DNA of 59,469 nucleotides from assembly GCA_017527495.1 (NCBI GenBank), contig JAFXPY010000015.1, positions 1 through 59,469 on the forward strand, in the 5' to 3' direction. The notes under the pieces were generated by a model. That model saw only the letters and a list, made by a program, of their open reading frames with translations, was not told the DNA's origin and did no database searches. Below, one piece after another: positions 52,162-59,469 of the stretch (the stretch's first letter is position 1; each line of letters opens with the position of its first letter). The stretch is from Paludibacteraceae bacterium (GTDB lineage: Bacteria > Bacteroidota > Bacteroidia > Bacteroidales > Paludibacteraceae). A program made the position numbers and the translations under genes.

Positions 52162-53699
52162 GTGTATTTGCTTGAATGGTGATACTCTTTTATTATCGGC
52201 TCGAAGGCCTCGCGCCTCGTTGCCTGTTGCAGTTTGTAGATTGCACCCTCGTCGGCATCAGGTGAGTCATCGTGCCCGGACATACCTTTCTCGAAGGCGA
52301 GCGTCTGTTCCAGTCCGGCAACCATATCAGGGTCGGACTTTTTCTTCTCGTTGTAGAACACAAAGCCGCGTTCCCACAGCGGACTGACGGCTTCGATACG
52401 CTGATACTTGTCCGGCTTCTTGCGTTTGTCCGGAATAAGCGGCAACTGGTAGCCTCGTACCTCACCCTCACGGCGGAACTCATCGAGGATAATGTCCTGC
52501 ATGAAGTTAGCCTCCATATAGAACAGGCACACAGCGTTATGTTCGCGTATGCGCTCATAGAGGTCATACTGCCAGCGCACCATCTCGACCACTGTCGTCT
52601 GACGGCAGAAGCACTCAATGAGGTGCAGTTCGCCGTTCTTGGTCTTGCCCCAGAGTTTGGACGCCTTGTAGTCGTTTTTGGTCGTCGGCTTGAAGGACGG
52701 GTCGGTGTAGCAGACGAGTTGCTGATATTCCCTGAGCGGCAACGCCGGTTTCCACCTAATCCAGTCGGCACGGAACACGGCACCTTCGGTCAGCGGATTG
52801 TTCATATATTCCTTTTGGAAGGCCCGGTAGCCTTGGAATGAGGCCTTTGCCTCAATGCGCTCCGGAGTCCAGAACTCCGGCCATGAGGGTTTGCCGTCCT
52901 TGCCATAGACATTGACCTTGCTCACCTGCACGCCGGCAGACTTGCTAATCTCAGCCAACACGGAGCACTTGCTAATCAGGTTGCCCACCATGATAAAGCG
53001 ACCGCCCTGAGCACCGAGCGTACCGAACAGTGCCTCCTTGACCCAGTCGGTCATCTTACGCACACGGCTGTCGTTCTGGCATAGTTCGTCGTCGTCAAGG
53101 TCGTCGATAACGATATAGTCCGGACGATTCTCGCGATAGCGCAGACCACGAGGGCTCTGACCACGACCGAGAGCAAAAAAGGCCGTCTCGTCCTGAGTGA
53201 CAAACTGCCCGGTCTGCCAGTTGCCGGCGTTGTACTGCTCGCCGAAATCAGCGATGTAGCGTTGGTTGTACTGCAACTCCGCCTGTATATCACCAAGCAG
53301 GGTAATTGCGTTATCTTCCGACTTACCCACAATGACCATCACATTTATCTCGCGCTCACGTTGACAGTGCAGCCACATAGGTATCATCACATCCATGTGT
53401 GTTGACTTGGCATGACCGCGCGCCCATTGGAACACGGCACGCAAGTCGTGGTTGCGACGGATCAACCGCGCCGCGTCGATATGAAACTTGGCGGACGGAA
53501 TGATGTTGCCGGTAGTCTTGTCGGTGCAATAGTGCGGAAAATAGTACGACACAAAGAAAGCATAGTCGCGCCTTGCACGCTCGATGCGGCGAAGCCTGTC
53601 TGCCTCGCTCTCCACCGGCACGATGGTCATGCGCTGAATGTTGTCGCAGTGTTCACGCCACCGCCTCAGGGCCTCTTGTTTCTCCGCTTTCGATGCCAT
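52155..53699 (-). CDS. Terminase large subunit (Mu gp28-like)
   Basis: 514 residues. ATPase with Walker A-like WARGHAKST (about 93-101), Walker B YIVIDDLDDDE (about 197-207), and a C-terminal nuclease with acidic residues such as CYTDPSFK and the later CLFYMEANFMQD. Packages phage DNA into proheads and cuts it. The size and the DYAFFVSYYFPHYC start match the Mu-like family. Overlaps the next small gene by 7 bases. Confidence 0.93.
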   Translation of the reverse strand: MASKAEKQEALRRWREHCDNIQRMTIVPVESEADRLRRIERARRDYAFFVSYYFPHYCTDKTTGNIIPSAKFHIDAARLIRRNHDLRAVFQWARGHAKSTHMDVMIPMWLHCQREREINVMVIVGKSEDNAITLLGDIQAELQYNQRYIADFGEQYNAGNWQTGQFVTQDETAFFALGRGQSPRGLRYRENRPDYIVIDDLDDDELCQNDSRVRKMTDWVKEALFGTLGAQGGRFIMVGNLISKCSVLAEISKSAGVQVSKVNVYGKDGKPSWPEFWTPERIEAKASFQGYRAFQKEYMNNPLTEGAVFRADWIRWKPALPLREYQQLVCYTDPSFKPTTKNDYKASKLWGKTKNGELHLIECFCRQTTVVEMVRWQYDLYERIREHNAVCLFYMEANFMQDIILDEFRREGEVRGYQLPLIPDKRKKPDKYQRIEAVSPLWERGFVFYNEKKKSDPDMVAGLEQTLAFEKGMSGHDDSPDADEGAIYKLQQATRREAFEPIIKEYHHSSKYTW

Positions 53700-53751
53700 A
53701 AGTTCTAACTTCTAATAGTTAAACGGTCTAACCTCTAACAGCCGAAGGCGG

Positions 53752-54210
53752 TCATTCGATAGGTATAGTTACATTGTTGAGTTTCTCGTTGATGAACTTG
53801 TCCTGATAGGTGTTGATAATCTTAACCACCTCCGGAGTCAGTTCGGGGTCAACCTGCATGCGGCTCACCAACCAGTTGTTGAAAGCCGTGAACACCTCGA
53901 TGATAGTAACGATGTTAGTCTGCTTGTCGAGTTTCTCGATAGCCGAAGCCACCTTGATAATCTCGTCGGCGGTCCAGTTGCCTGATTCGAGTTTGTCGTT
54001 AAGGTCGGTGAGCATTTTCTTGACTAACTCCGAACGCGTCACCGTCTTGGCGGCACGGCGTGTGTCCCATCCGCCGTCACGCACCCATGCGTTGATGGTG
54101 TTGCGACTCACACCCACCTTGTCGGCGATTTCCTTCTGAGTCAGACCTTGCATATAATACATGCACGCGAGTTCCTTGCGCTGCTCCTGTTGAATGTCTT
54201 GTTTTGCCAT
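53752..54210 (-). CDS. Small terminase-like HTH protein (DUF1804-like)
   Basis: 152 residues from ATG 54,210; the upstream in-frame extension lies in the promoter region and is rejected. Begins MAKQDIQQEQRKELACMYYMQ with the HTH LTQKEIADKVGVSRNTINAWVRDGGWDTRR, which fits terminase small subunits that recognise the packaging site. First gene of the right late block. Its promoter lies at 54,270-54,298. Confidence 0.8.
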   Translation of the reverse strand: MAKQDIQQEQRKELACMYYMQGLTQKEIADKVGVSRNTINAWVRDGGWDTRRAAKTVTRSELVKKMLTDLNDKLESGNWTADEIIKVASAIEKLDKQTNIVTIIEVFTAFNNWLVSRMQVDPELTPEVVKIINTYQDKFINEKLNNVTIPIE

Positions 54211-54269
54211 GATGTTGATTGTTTTGTATTCTCTTGCACAAAAGAGGCCGATATGTCTCTTTTGCTTTG

Positions 54270-54298
54270 CAAAAGTACTGCCAAAAAACAACAACAAA
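54270..54298 (-). promoter_or_regulatory. Probable promoter of the right late block
   Basis: Minus strand: TTTG (54295-54298), 17 bases, TACTTTTG (54270-54277). Spacing is 2 bases short of the ideal. It would serve the terminase operon. Confidence 0.5.
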
Positions 54299-54486
54299 AA
54301 GAAATAGTGCAGGCGTTAAACTACTCAGTTTAAGGCTTGTACAAGTCTTTGGACAAGAAAAAAAAACAACATAAATTTGCAGAGCAAAACAGATAATTTA
54401 CCATTTGTTCATTTGCCTCTGCGCTAAATGACCAAATAAATAAAATGACTAAATATAGTTTTCCCACATGGTAAATACAGCATGAT
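54298..54486. other. Divergent late-promoter region, left part
   Basis: No gene. It contains the TTTGTTCATTT...GCGCTAAATGACCAAATAAAT...TTTTCCCAC module (about 54,408-54,470), which lies in the same orientation as at 42,300-42,383, and short A/C-rich tracts. Apart from that I see nothing. Confidence 0.6.
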
Positions 54487-54702
54487 ATATGATTATGGCA
54501 GTTATTTAACGCCTATCGCGTAGCGATTTTCGTTTAATAGATATGATTATGGCTGTTATTTAACGCCTATCGCGTAGCGATTTTCTTTTAATAGATATGA
54601 TTATGGCAGTTATTTAACGCCTATCGCGTAGCGATTTTCGTTTAATAGATATGATTATGGCTGTTATTTAACGCCTATCGCGTAGCGATTTTCTTTTAAT
54701 AG
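54487..54702 (+). repeat. Four 54-bp tandem repeats, alternating ABAB
   Basis: Units starting ATATGATTATGG at 54,487, 54,541, 54,595 and 54,649. Units 1 and 3 are identical, and units 2 and 4 are identical; the two types differ at two bases (GCAG/GCTG and TTCG/TTCT). So a 108-bp doublet was copied. Each unit contains ATCGC-GTA-GCGAT. Confidence 0.92.
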
Positions 54703-54858
54703 AATAGCGGATTATATTTATCCCTTGATTTCCCGTTAGGGAATTTCTATTGCGAAAAATGAATTTAAAAGATATTCCCTAACGGGAAAAAACACTGACT
54801 ATCAATATCAATGCTATTAAAAGGAAACCCCTACGGGGTATAATCTAAATAAAAGTTC
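54676..54858 (-). repeat. Right copy of the 183-bp inverted repeat of hairpins
   Basis: Reverse complement of 42,391-42,573 with about 7 differences. It carries the same TCCC-GTTA-GGGA pair and CCCC-TAC-GGGG hairpins. Its left end merges with the last 54-bp unit. It stands 18 bases before the DUF5675 start codon, while the left copy is oriented towards its plus-strand gene, so both copies point into the 12-kb block. Confidence 0.92.
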
Positions 54859-54876
54859 TACTAATAAAATAACATT

Positions 54877-55344
54877 ATGCAACTCACTGTAAAACGACAA
54901 TATCTCAAGCCGGAATACACAATCAGCAAACTCTTCATTGACGGAGATTACTTTTGCGACAGCCTCGAGCCCCCCGACCGCGGACTGAGTCAGGACATGC
55001 CAATCGCAGACATCAACGCACGAAAGGTTTACGGCAAGACGGCCATACCGCGAGGCACCTACAAAATAGACATGCACACCCGCTCACCACGCTACGGCGC
55101 AATAGCGTTCTATCGAGACTTATGTCAAGGATGCGTGCCCAGAGTGGTAGGAGTGAAAGGCTTTGAGGGCATCTTGATACATTGCGGCAACACACCGGAC
55201 GACACACAGGGCTGTCTGCTCGTCGGACAAAACAAAGCCCGAGGACAAGTGCTGAACTCAAAAGCCACATTCAGAGCACTGTACAAACGCCTCAAACAAG
55301 CCGCCGACAAACACGAACAAATCACAATAACATACACAAACTAA
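54877..55344 (+). CDS. DUF5675 protein (L,D-transpeptidase-like fold)
   Basis: 155 residues. FIDGDYFCDSLEPPDRGL at the front and the active-site-like GILIHCGNTPDDTQGCLLVGQN (about 107-128) with paired His and Cys, as in YkuD-type enzymes. DUF5675 proteins occur in many phages near lysis or structural genes, perhaps acting on peptidoglycan. First gene of the plus-strand structural block; preceded directly by the hairpin repeat. Confidence 0.8.
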   Translation: MQLTVKRQYLKPEYTISKLFIDGDYFCDSLEPPDRGLSQDMPIADINARKVYGKTAIPRGTYKIDMHTRSPRYGAIAFYRDLCQGCVPRVVGVKGFEGILIHCGNTPDDTQGCLLVGQNKARGQVLNSKATFRALYKRLKQAADKHEQITITYTN

Positions 55345-55387
55345 GGTGAAAGGAGTCCTTTCAATTTTCAATTTTCAATTTAATCAA

Positions 55388-56350
55388 ATGGCAAAAGAAG
55401 TAGTAATCAGCAACAGCAGCCTCAACAGCTACGGCTTTCGCGTTCTGACCGAAGGCATCGACATGACGCAGTATCAGCGCAACCCCATAGTGCTCTGGAT
55501 GCACACAAGACCATTCCGGGGAACAACAGACGAAGCACTGCCACTGGGCACAATGCAAAACCTGCGTATCGACGGCGACAAACTCATCGGAACACCCGTC
55601 TTCGACGAAAGCGACGAATTCGCACGCAAGATAAAAGCCAAATGGGACAACGGCATTCTGAAAATGGTCAGCGCCGGACTGGAGATAATCGAACAAAGCG
55701 CCGACCCCAAAGTGCTCGTAGAAGGACAACGATATGCAACAGTAACACGCTCGAAACTTATCGAGGTGAGCATTGTTGACATTGGAGCCAACGACGACGC
55801 TATCGTGCTCTACAACGACAAACACGACATCATCAACCTTGCACAAGGCAAGGGCGAGATATTTCTAACACCAATTAAAAACCCTTTAAACACCATTGAA
55901 ATGGAACGAAAACAAATCGCACTGGCACTCGGACTCAACGAGGCAGCCACAGAACAGGAAGTGCTTGACACAATAGCACAACTCCGAAAAGACGCACAAG
56001 ACGCAGTAACTCTCCGACAACAAGCCGAACAACAACGACAGGAAGCAATCGCCACACTCGTCGATAAGGCTGTTGCTGAAGGTAAATTTACTGCCGACAA
56101 GAAAAACCACTTTGTAGAACTTGGCAACAAGGTAGGCTTGCAGTCGCTCAAAGACACTCTCGAACTCATGACGCCGGCACAACGACCGGGCAGCCTCATC
56201 AAACCGGCCAACTCTTCGGAAGGAGGTGACTACAAAACACTGAGCGAAGTACCGGCCGACAAACTCGAGGCTCTCCGCAAAGAACAGCCCGAACAGTACA
56301 AAACACTGTACAAAGCAGAATACGGCATCGAACCGGCAATGAAAGACTAA
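55388..56350 (+). CDS. Prohead protease with scaffold-like C-terminus
   Basis: 320 residues from ATG 55,388; an in-frame ATG at 55,346 lies in repeat-like AT sequence. HK97-type prohead serine protease domain with His in LWMHTRPF (about 38-45) and Ser in LKMVSAGLEI. The C-terminal ~150 residues are Gln/Ala/Glu-rich coiled coil (RQQAEQQRQEAIATLVDKA), like a fused internal scaffold, as Mu gpI/gpZ. Cleaves scaffold during capsid maturation. The major capsid gene follows. Confidence 0.85.
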   Translation: MAKEVVISNSSLNSYGFRVLTEGIDMTQYQRNPIVLWMHTRPFRGTTDEALPLGTMQNLRIDGDKLIGTPVFDESDEFARKIKAKWDNGILKMVSAGLEIIEQSADPKVLVEGQRYATVTRSKLIEVSIVDIGANDDAIVLYNDKHDIINLAQGKGEIFLTPIKNPLNTIEMERKQIALALGLNEAATEQEVLDTIAQLRKDAQDAVTLRQQAEQQRQEAIATLVDKAVAEGKFTADKKNHFVELGNKVGLQSLKDTLELMTPAQRPGSLIKPANSSEGGDYKTLSEVPADKLEALRKEQPEQYKTLYKAEYGIEPAMKD

Positions 56351-56526
56351 CTTATTTAGAACGCTTCGCTGTTAGAAGTTAGACCGGCTGCGCCTGTTAG
56401 AGGTTAGAGCTCTCTCACTTCTCACCTCTCACTTCTCACTTCTCATTTCTCACTTCTAACAGCCAAAGGCGGTCTTACTTCTTTTTTCTATTAACAATAC
56501 AAACAACCAAAAACATTTTTTTTCGT
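56351..56526. repeat. Intergenic GACCGC/GCTG repeat block before the capsid gene
   Basis: TTAGAACGCTTCGCTGTTAGAAG, ACCGGCTGCGCCTGTTAGAGG, a run of CTCACTTCT, and CTAACAGCCAAAGGCGGTCTTAC in the order seen at 48.6-48.8 kb. No gene. Confidence 0.8.
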
Positions 56527-57576
56527 ATGAAACTCAAATCCCTTTTCATTATGCTTATGGCCGTTTTGGCTAATGCAGTCTGCGGTGGAACAGTCGCCGC
56601 AATGGTGGGGCTTAGCCCCGTAGTTGGTGCAGTGGCATTGAACGCCGTTGCAGCCGTATCACCTCTTTTAGGAATCCAAGGCCTGCGTGCCGGTCTCTAC
56701 ACAGAGATATGGACAGGCGAAACAATCAAAGCCTTCCGCAACGCTGCCGAAAATTTAGGCTGGCTCAACAAGATACGCAGCTTCGACTCGGCGGTGGCAA
56801 ATAACAACACAATCAACTTCGTCGATTTGGGCGGCGACCCTACAGTACTCGTCAACAACACCACATACCCTATCGGTGTTGAGACCCTGACCGACGCCAA
56901 CAAAGCCATCGGACTTGACAAATACCAGACCAAAGCAACCAAGGTTACCGATGACGAAGTACGCGGTTTGTCCTACGACAAGAAATCAACCGTTATCGAA
57001 CGCCACCGCGAAGCAATTGACCAGAAGAAGTTCGCTCGCGCACTGCACGCCCTTGCACCGGCGCAGAACAGCGCATCAACACCGGTCATCACCACAACAG
57101 GCCAAAACTACAACGGTCGCAAGCGTCTCACCGTACAGGATGTAGTCAACCTCAAAGAGAAATTCGACAAACTCAAAGTACCATCTGAAGGACGCGTACT
57201 CGTACTCTCTCCGGAACATGTCAACGACCTGCTCATTCAGGATGTCTCATTCGCACAACGCTATCAGAACACTACAGAGGGTAAAATCCTCCGTATGTAC
57301 GGATTCGAGATTTACGAGTTTGTCGATGTTCCACGCTACAACTCGTCAACCAACAAGAAAGTAGCGTTTGATGCAGCCGCAGCCCAAACCGACACTACCG
57401 CCTCTGTCGCTTTCTACGCACCGCGTATGATGAAAGCCACAGGCGAGACAAAGGCTTATCTCGACGAACCTGACACACAGAACCAAGAATGGCGCTACAA
57501 TGTACGCCACTACTTCATCTGCCTCCCGCTCAAAGAAGAAGCCATCAGCGCTATCGTAGCAGCACCTGCTGCCTAA
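56527..57576 (+). CDS. Major capsid protein with hydrophobic N-terminus
   Basis: 349 residues. From about 57 on: LYTEIWTGETIKAFRNAAENLGWLNKIRSFD and later LVLSPEHVNDLLIQDVSFAQRYQ, and NQEWRYNVRHYFICLPLKEEAI, typical of Mu-like capsid proteins. The first ~52 residues (MKLKSLFIMLMAVLANAVCGG, then VAAMVGLSPVVGAVALNAVAAV) look like a signal peptide or membrane helix. It may be cleaved during maturation or interact with the membrane. Followed by a terminator-like stem. Confidence 0.82.
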   Translation: MKLKSLFIMLMAVLANAVCGGTVAAMVGLSPVVGAVALNAVAAVSPLLGIQGLRAGLYTEIWTGETIKAFRNAAENLGWLNKIRSFDSAVANNNTINFVDLGGDPTVLVNNTTYPIGVETLTDANKAIGLDKYQTKATKVTDDEVRGLSYDKKSTVIERHREAIDQKKFARALHALAPAQNSASTPVITTTGQNYNGRKRLTVQDVVNLKEKFDKLKVPSEGRVLVLSPEHVNDLLIQDVSFAQRYQNTTEGKILRMYGFEIYEFVDVPRYNSSTNKKVAFDAAAAQTDTTASVAFYAPRMMKATGETKAYLDEPDTQNQEWRYNVRHYFICLPLKEEAISAIVAAPAA

Positions 57577-57588
57577 CTACAACAAAAC

Positions 57589-57629
57589 GAAAGGAGCGGA
57601 CAGCAAAACGCTTTCCGCCCTTCCTTTTT
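57589..57629 (+). terminator. Terminator-like hairpin after the capsid gene
   Basis: AAAGGAGCGGA (57590-57600) and TCCGCCCTTCC (57614-57624) pair with mismatches and are followed by TTTTT. It may reduce transcription past the highly expressed capsid gene. Confidence 0.5.
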
Positions 57630-57655
57630 ATAACAACATCTAAAACCACAAGTAT

Positions 57656-58864
57656 ATGTTACCAACAGTAAGAATAGACTTCACAAACGGCGCACTCAGC
57701 TCGGTAATCCCAAGTGCCGACTGCGTCACCGGAATGATAGTAACAGGTAGCAGCGTAGAAGGCAATGCCACTCTGCAAACCGAAAATGCGTACATTCTCA
57801 AAAAATTTGACGACATAGTCACACTCGGAGTGACAGAGCAAAACAACTCACTGCTCTACAAAACAGTGCGCGAATTCTACAAACAAGCCGGCGACGGAGC
57901 AGAACTCTGGCTCATGGCTGTAGAAACAACAGTCAAAGCAAGCGAAATGCTCAACCTCGACAACCAATACGCCCGAAAACTCATACAAATGGCAAACGGA
58001 CGAATCAGAGTACTCGCCGTAGCATACGACCCGCAAGGAGACGCCGAAAGCACAATAGAAAACGGACTCGACAGCGATGTGTGGGAAGCAATGGACTACG
58101 CACAAGAACTCGCCGACTGGGCAACATACACACTCTATGCACCACTATTCGTAATCCTGGAAGCAAGAGCCTACAAAGAAGAAAACATCAACGCACTGCC
58201 CGACCTTACCACAATGAGCTACGACCGCGTCGGACTGCTCATCGGAGACACCGACTCAAGCTCAGGACAAGCAGCTATCGGACTCCTCGCAGGACGCATC
58301 GCACAATGCCCCGTGCAAAGACATATCGGTCGTGTCAAAGACGGACCGGTCAAAACCAACAAAATCTATATCGACGAACAAGACCCGGCAGAGGCCGATG
58401 TCGAAACTCTCCACGACAAAGGATACATCACCTTCAGATGCTACACCGGCAAAACAGGCTACTTCTTCACCGACGACGGACTCGCATGCTCAATCAGCAA
58501 CGACTACAGAAGCATTGCACGACGCAGAACTATCGACAAAGCCTACCGCATCGCATACCAAACCATGCTCAACAATGTCAACGACGAAATACCAATCACT
58601 AACGAAGGCTATCTCGTACCATCAACAATCAAAGCATGGGAAACGGAAATGGTGGCTGCAATAGCCAATCAAATGACTGCACAGGGAGAACTCGGAGCGG
58701 ACCCCGCAGACAACACCGACAAAGGAGTTGAATGCCATATCGACCCGAAACAAAACATTGCAAGCACATCCGAAATAGTGGTAGGACTCAAAGTCAAACC
58801 TTACGGATATGCAAAATACATCGATGTACAACTCGGTTTCACAACCATAAACACGGAGGAATAA
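57656..58864 (+). CDS. Tail sheath protein (DUF2586 family)
   Basis: 402 residues. MLPTVRIDFTNGALSSVIPS at the start, then VREFYKQAGDGAELWLM, RVGLLIGDTDSSSGQAAIGLLAGRIAQCPV and KGYITFRCYTGKTGYFFTDDGL follow DUF2586, the sheath of contractile-tailed Mu-like Bacteroidales phages. So the phage is probably a myovirus. Codons are A- and C-rich. Confidence 0.88.
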   Translation: MLPTVRIDFTNGALSSVIPSADCVTGMIVTGSSVEGNATLQTENAYILKKFDDIVTLGVTEQNNSLLYKTVREFYKQAGDGAELWLMAVETTVKASEMLNLDNQYARKLIQMANGRIRVLAVAYDPQGDAESTIENGLDSDVWEAMDYAQELADWATYTLYAPLFVILEARAYKEENINALPDLTTMSYDRVGLLIGDTDSSSGQAAIGLLAGRIAQCPVQRHIGRVKDGPVKTNKIYIDEQDPAEADVETLHDKGYITFRCYTGKTGYFFTDDGLACSISNDYRSIARRRTIDKAYRIAYQTMLNNVNDEIPITNEGYLVPSTIKAWETEMVAAIANQMTAQGELGADPADNTDKGVECHIDPKQNIASTSEIVVGLKVKPYGYAKYIDVQLGFTTINTEE

Positions 58865-58868
58865 CAAC

Positions 58869-59303
58869 ATGACTATCATCAACGGAAGACAATACGAATT
58901 TGCCGACATTTCTCTCATCCTCGCAGGACGAGATGTGGTCGGAATACACGGCATCAAATACAAAGAAAGCCAAGAAAAAGAATTGCTCTACGGCAAAGGC
59001 AACCGCCCGCTGTCAATCCAAAAAGGCAACATATCCTACTCCGGAGAAATAGTAATCCTGCAAGACGAACTCGAAACTCTCAAACTACTCGCAAAAAACG
59101 AAACAGGACGAAGCAGCATACTCGGACTCAACCTCAACGCTGTAGTGTGCTACGGAAACCCGCTCAAAGGAGAAGTAATGATAACTGACCGCATCTTCGG
59201 CATTCAATTCACCGAAGAAGAAAAAGCAATGACACAGGGAGACAAAAACATGGAAATAACTCTACCGTTCATCTGCACCGACATTCAGTACCAAACTATC
59301 TAA
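58869..59303 (+). CDS. Tail tube-like protein
   Basis: 144 residues (MTIINGRQYEFADISLILAG...). Beta-rich with GKGNRPLSIQKGNISYSGEIVILQDE, GNPLKGEVMITD and QGDKNMEITLPFICTDI. Lies right after the sheath gene with 4 bases between, where the inner tube gene lies in Mu. The assignment is by position and fold-like pattern. Confidence 0.7.
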   Translation: MTIINGRQYEFADISLILAGRDVVGIHGIKYKESQEKELLYGKGNRPLSIQKGNISYSGEIVILQDELETLKLLAKNETGRSSILGLNLNAVVCYGNPLKGEVMITDRIFGIQFTEEEKAMTQGDKNMEITLPFICTDIQYQTI

Positions 59304-59334
59304 TCATTTATTCATTTTATAAACAAATAACATC

Positions 59335-59469
59335 ATGGAATTTACAAAAGAACAAATCGAACAACTCAAACAAAAACACGGCCAAATCTACAAAATCACC
59401 GTGGACAACAAATCATGCCTGCTGCGTAAGCCCAACCGAAAAGAACTCGGATACGCAACAATGGCCGGA
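59335..59469 (+). CDS. Tail assembly chaperone-like protein, truncated by the window
   Basis: 45 codons are visible (MEFTKEQIEQLKQKHGQIYKI, then LLRKPNRKELGYA), no stop before the edge. The motif with Lys-x-Arg-Lys-Pro-x-Arg just before a hydrophobic helix is typical of tail assembly chaperones (Mu gp41-like), and the position after the tube gene agrees. Confidence 0.6.
   Translation, partial: MEFTKEQIEQLKQKHGQIYKITVDNKSCLLRKPNRKELGYATMAG

Larger units (their letters stand above)
33541..59469 (+). mobile_element. Mu-like transposable prophage, left part (right end beyond window)
   Basis: In order: repressor, small regulator, MuA-like transposase, MuB-like ATPase, GemA/gp16-like, Gam-like, then Mu-type structural genes (gpG, MuF, DUF935 portal, gp28-type terminase, DUF1320, prohead protease, capsid, DUF2586 sheath, tube). 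This gene set defines a Mu-like phage. The exact left boundary is not determined; the value given is where composition begins to change. Genes in the window are complete, except a frame-ambiguous small gene near 44.1 kb and the last gene, which the window cuts. Confidence 0.9.

Noticed and set aside
42391-54858. Composite transposon with the 183-bp repeats as IS ends
   Set aside because: The inside holds contiguous phage late genes, no transposase lies within, and no IS is recognisable in the 183 bp.

Overview
The window is chromosomal DNA of a Bacteroidales bacterium; the species cannot be named from the sequence. Evidence: many promoters of the Bacteroidetes type (TTTG, 19-20 bases, TAnnTTTG); a gliding/type IX secretion type lipoprotein (GldJ-like); a primary sigma factor without region 1.1; PPi-dependent phosphofructokinase; a DUF4294 protein; and AT-rich intergenic DNA. 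About 1-33,470 is host chromosome. The rest, at least to the right edge, is the left part of a Mu-like (transposable) prophage whose right end lies outside the window.

Host part. Four 89-bp tandem repeats and a terminator (1-470) lie downstream of the GldJ-like gene. folP and cdaA form an overlapping pair. A small accessory cluster (4.1-7.8 kb) follows: a ~180-bp nested inverted repeat, an EcoRI-type adenine methylase, a Fic protein and a DUF262-HNH nuclease; it looks like a defence or restriction cluster. Then come housekeeping genes: serS, rpmA-rplU, a GH99/71-like secreted protein, rpoD, an HtrA protease, tRNA-Arg(TCT), tRNA-Met(CAT), cysS, a TerB-DnaJ protein, nagB, lpxB, ispG, the PPi-PFK gene, envelope proteins, a flippase, and a five-gene operon on the minus strand (MATE transporter, asd, three FKBP isomerases) driven from one promoter at 33,470.

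Prophage part. The immunity region (34.4-35.6 kb) has a LexA/CI-type repressor and a small Ner/Cro-sized gene separated by two face-to-face promoters around a 16-bp palindrome. The rightward early operon carries MuA-like transposase, MuB-like ATPase, a second P-loop ATPase, GemA/gp16-like and Gam-like proteins. Late genes are split in an unusual way. A left block (42.6-44.8 kb, plus strand: gpG-like and others) and a right block (54.2-44.9 kb, minus strand: terminase small and large, gp36-like, spanin-like, portal, MuF with a toxin-like C-terminus) converge on a strong bidirectional terminator at 44.84 kb. A near-identical 183-bp inverted repeat (42,391-42,573 and 54,676-54,858), made of small hairpins with GTA/GTTA loops, brackets these 12 kb. 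Beyond it, prohead protease, capsid, tail sheath and tail tube genes run on the plus strand.

Most notable features: the 12-kb module bracketed by the inverted hairpin repeat, with a 4x54-bp array; a compact promoter-hairpin-terminator unit (candidate small RNA, 45,404-45,510) between the MuF-toxin gene and a small membrane-protein gene; an orphan tRNA-like 3' half with an encoded CCA; two families of short hairpin repeats between nearly all phage genes; and a possible unimolecular spanin.
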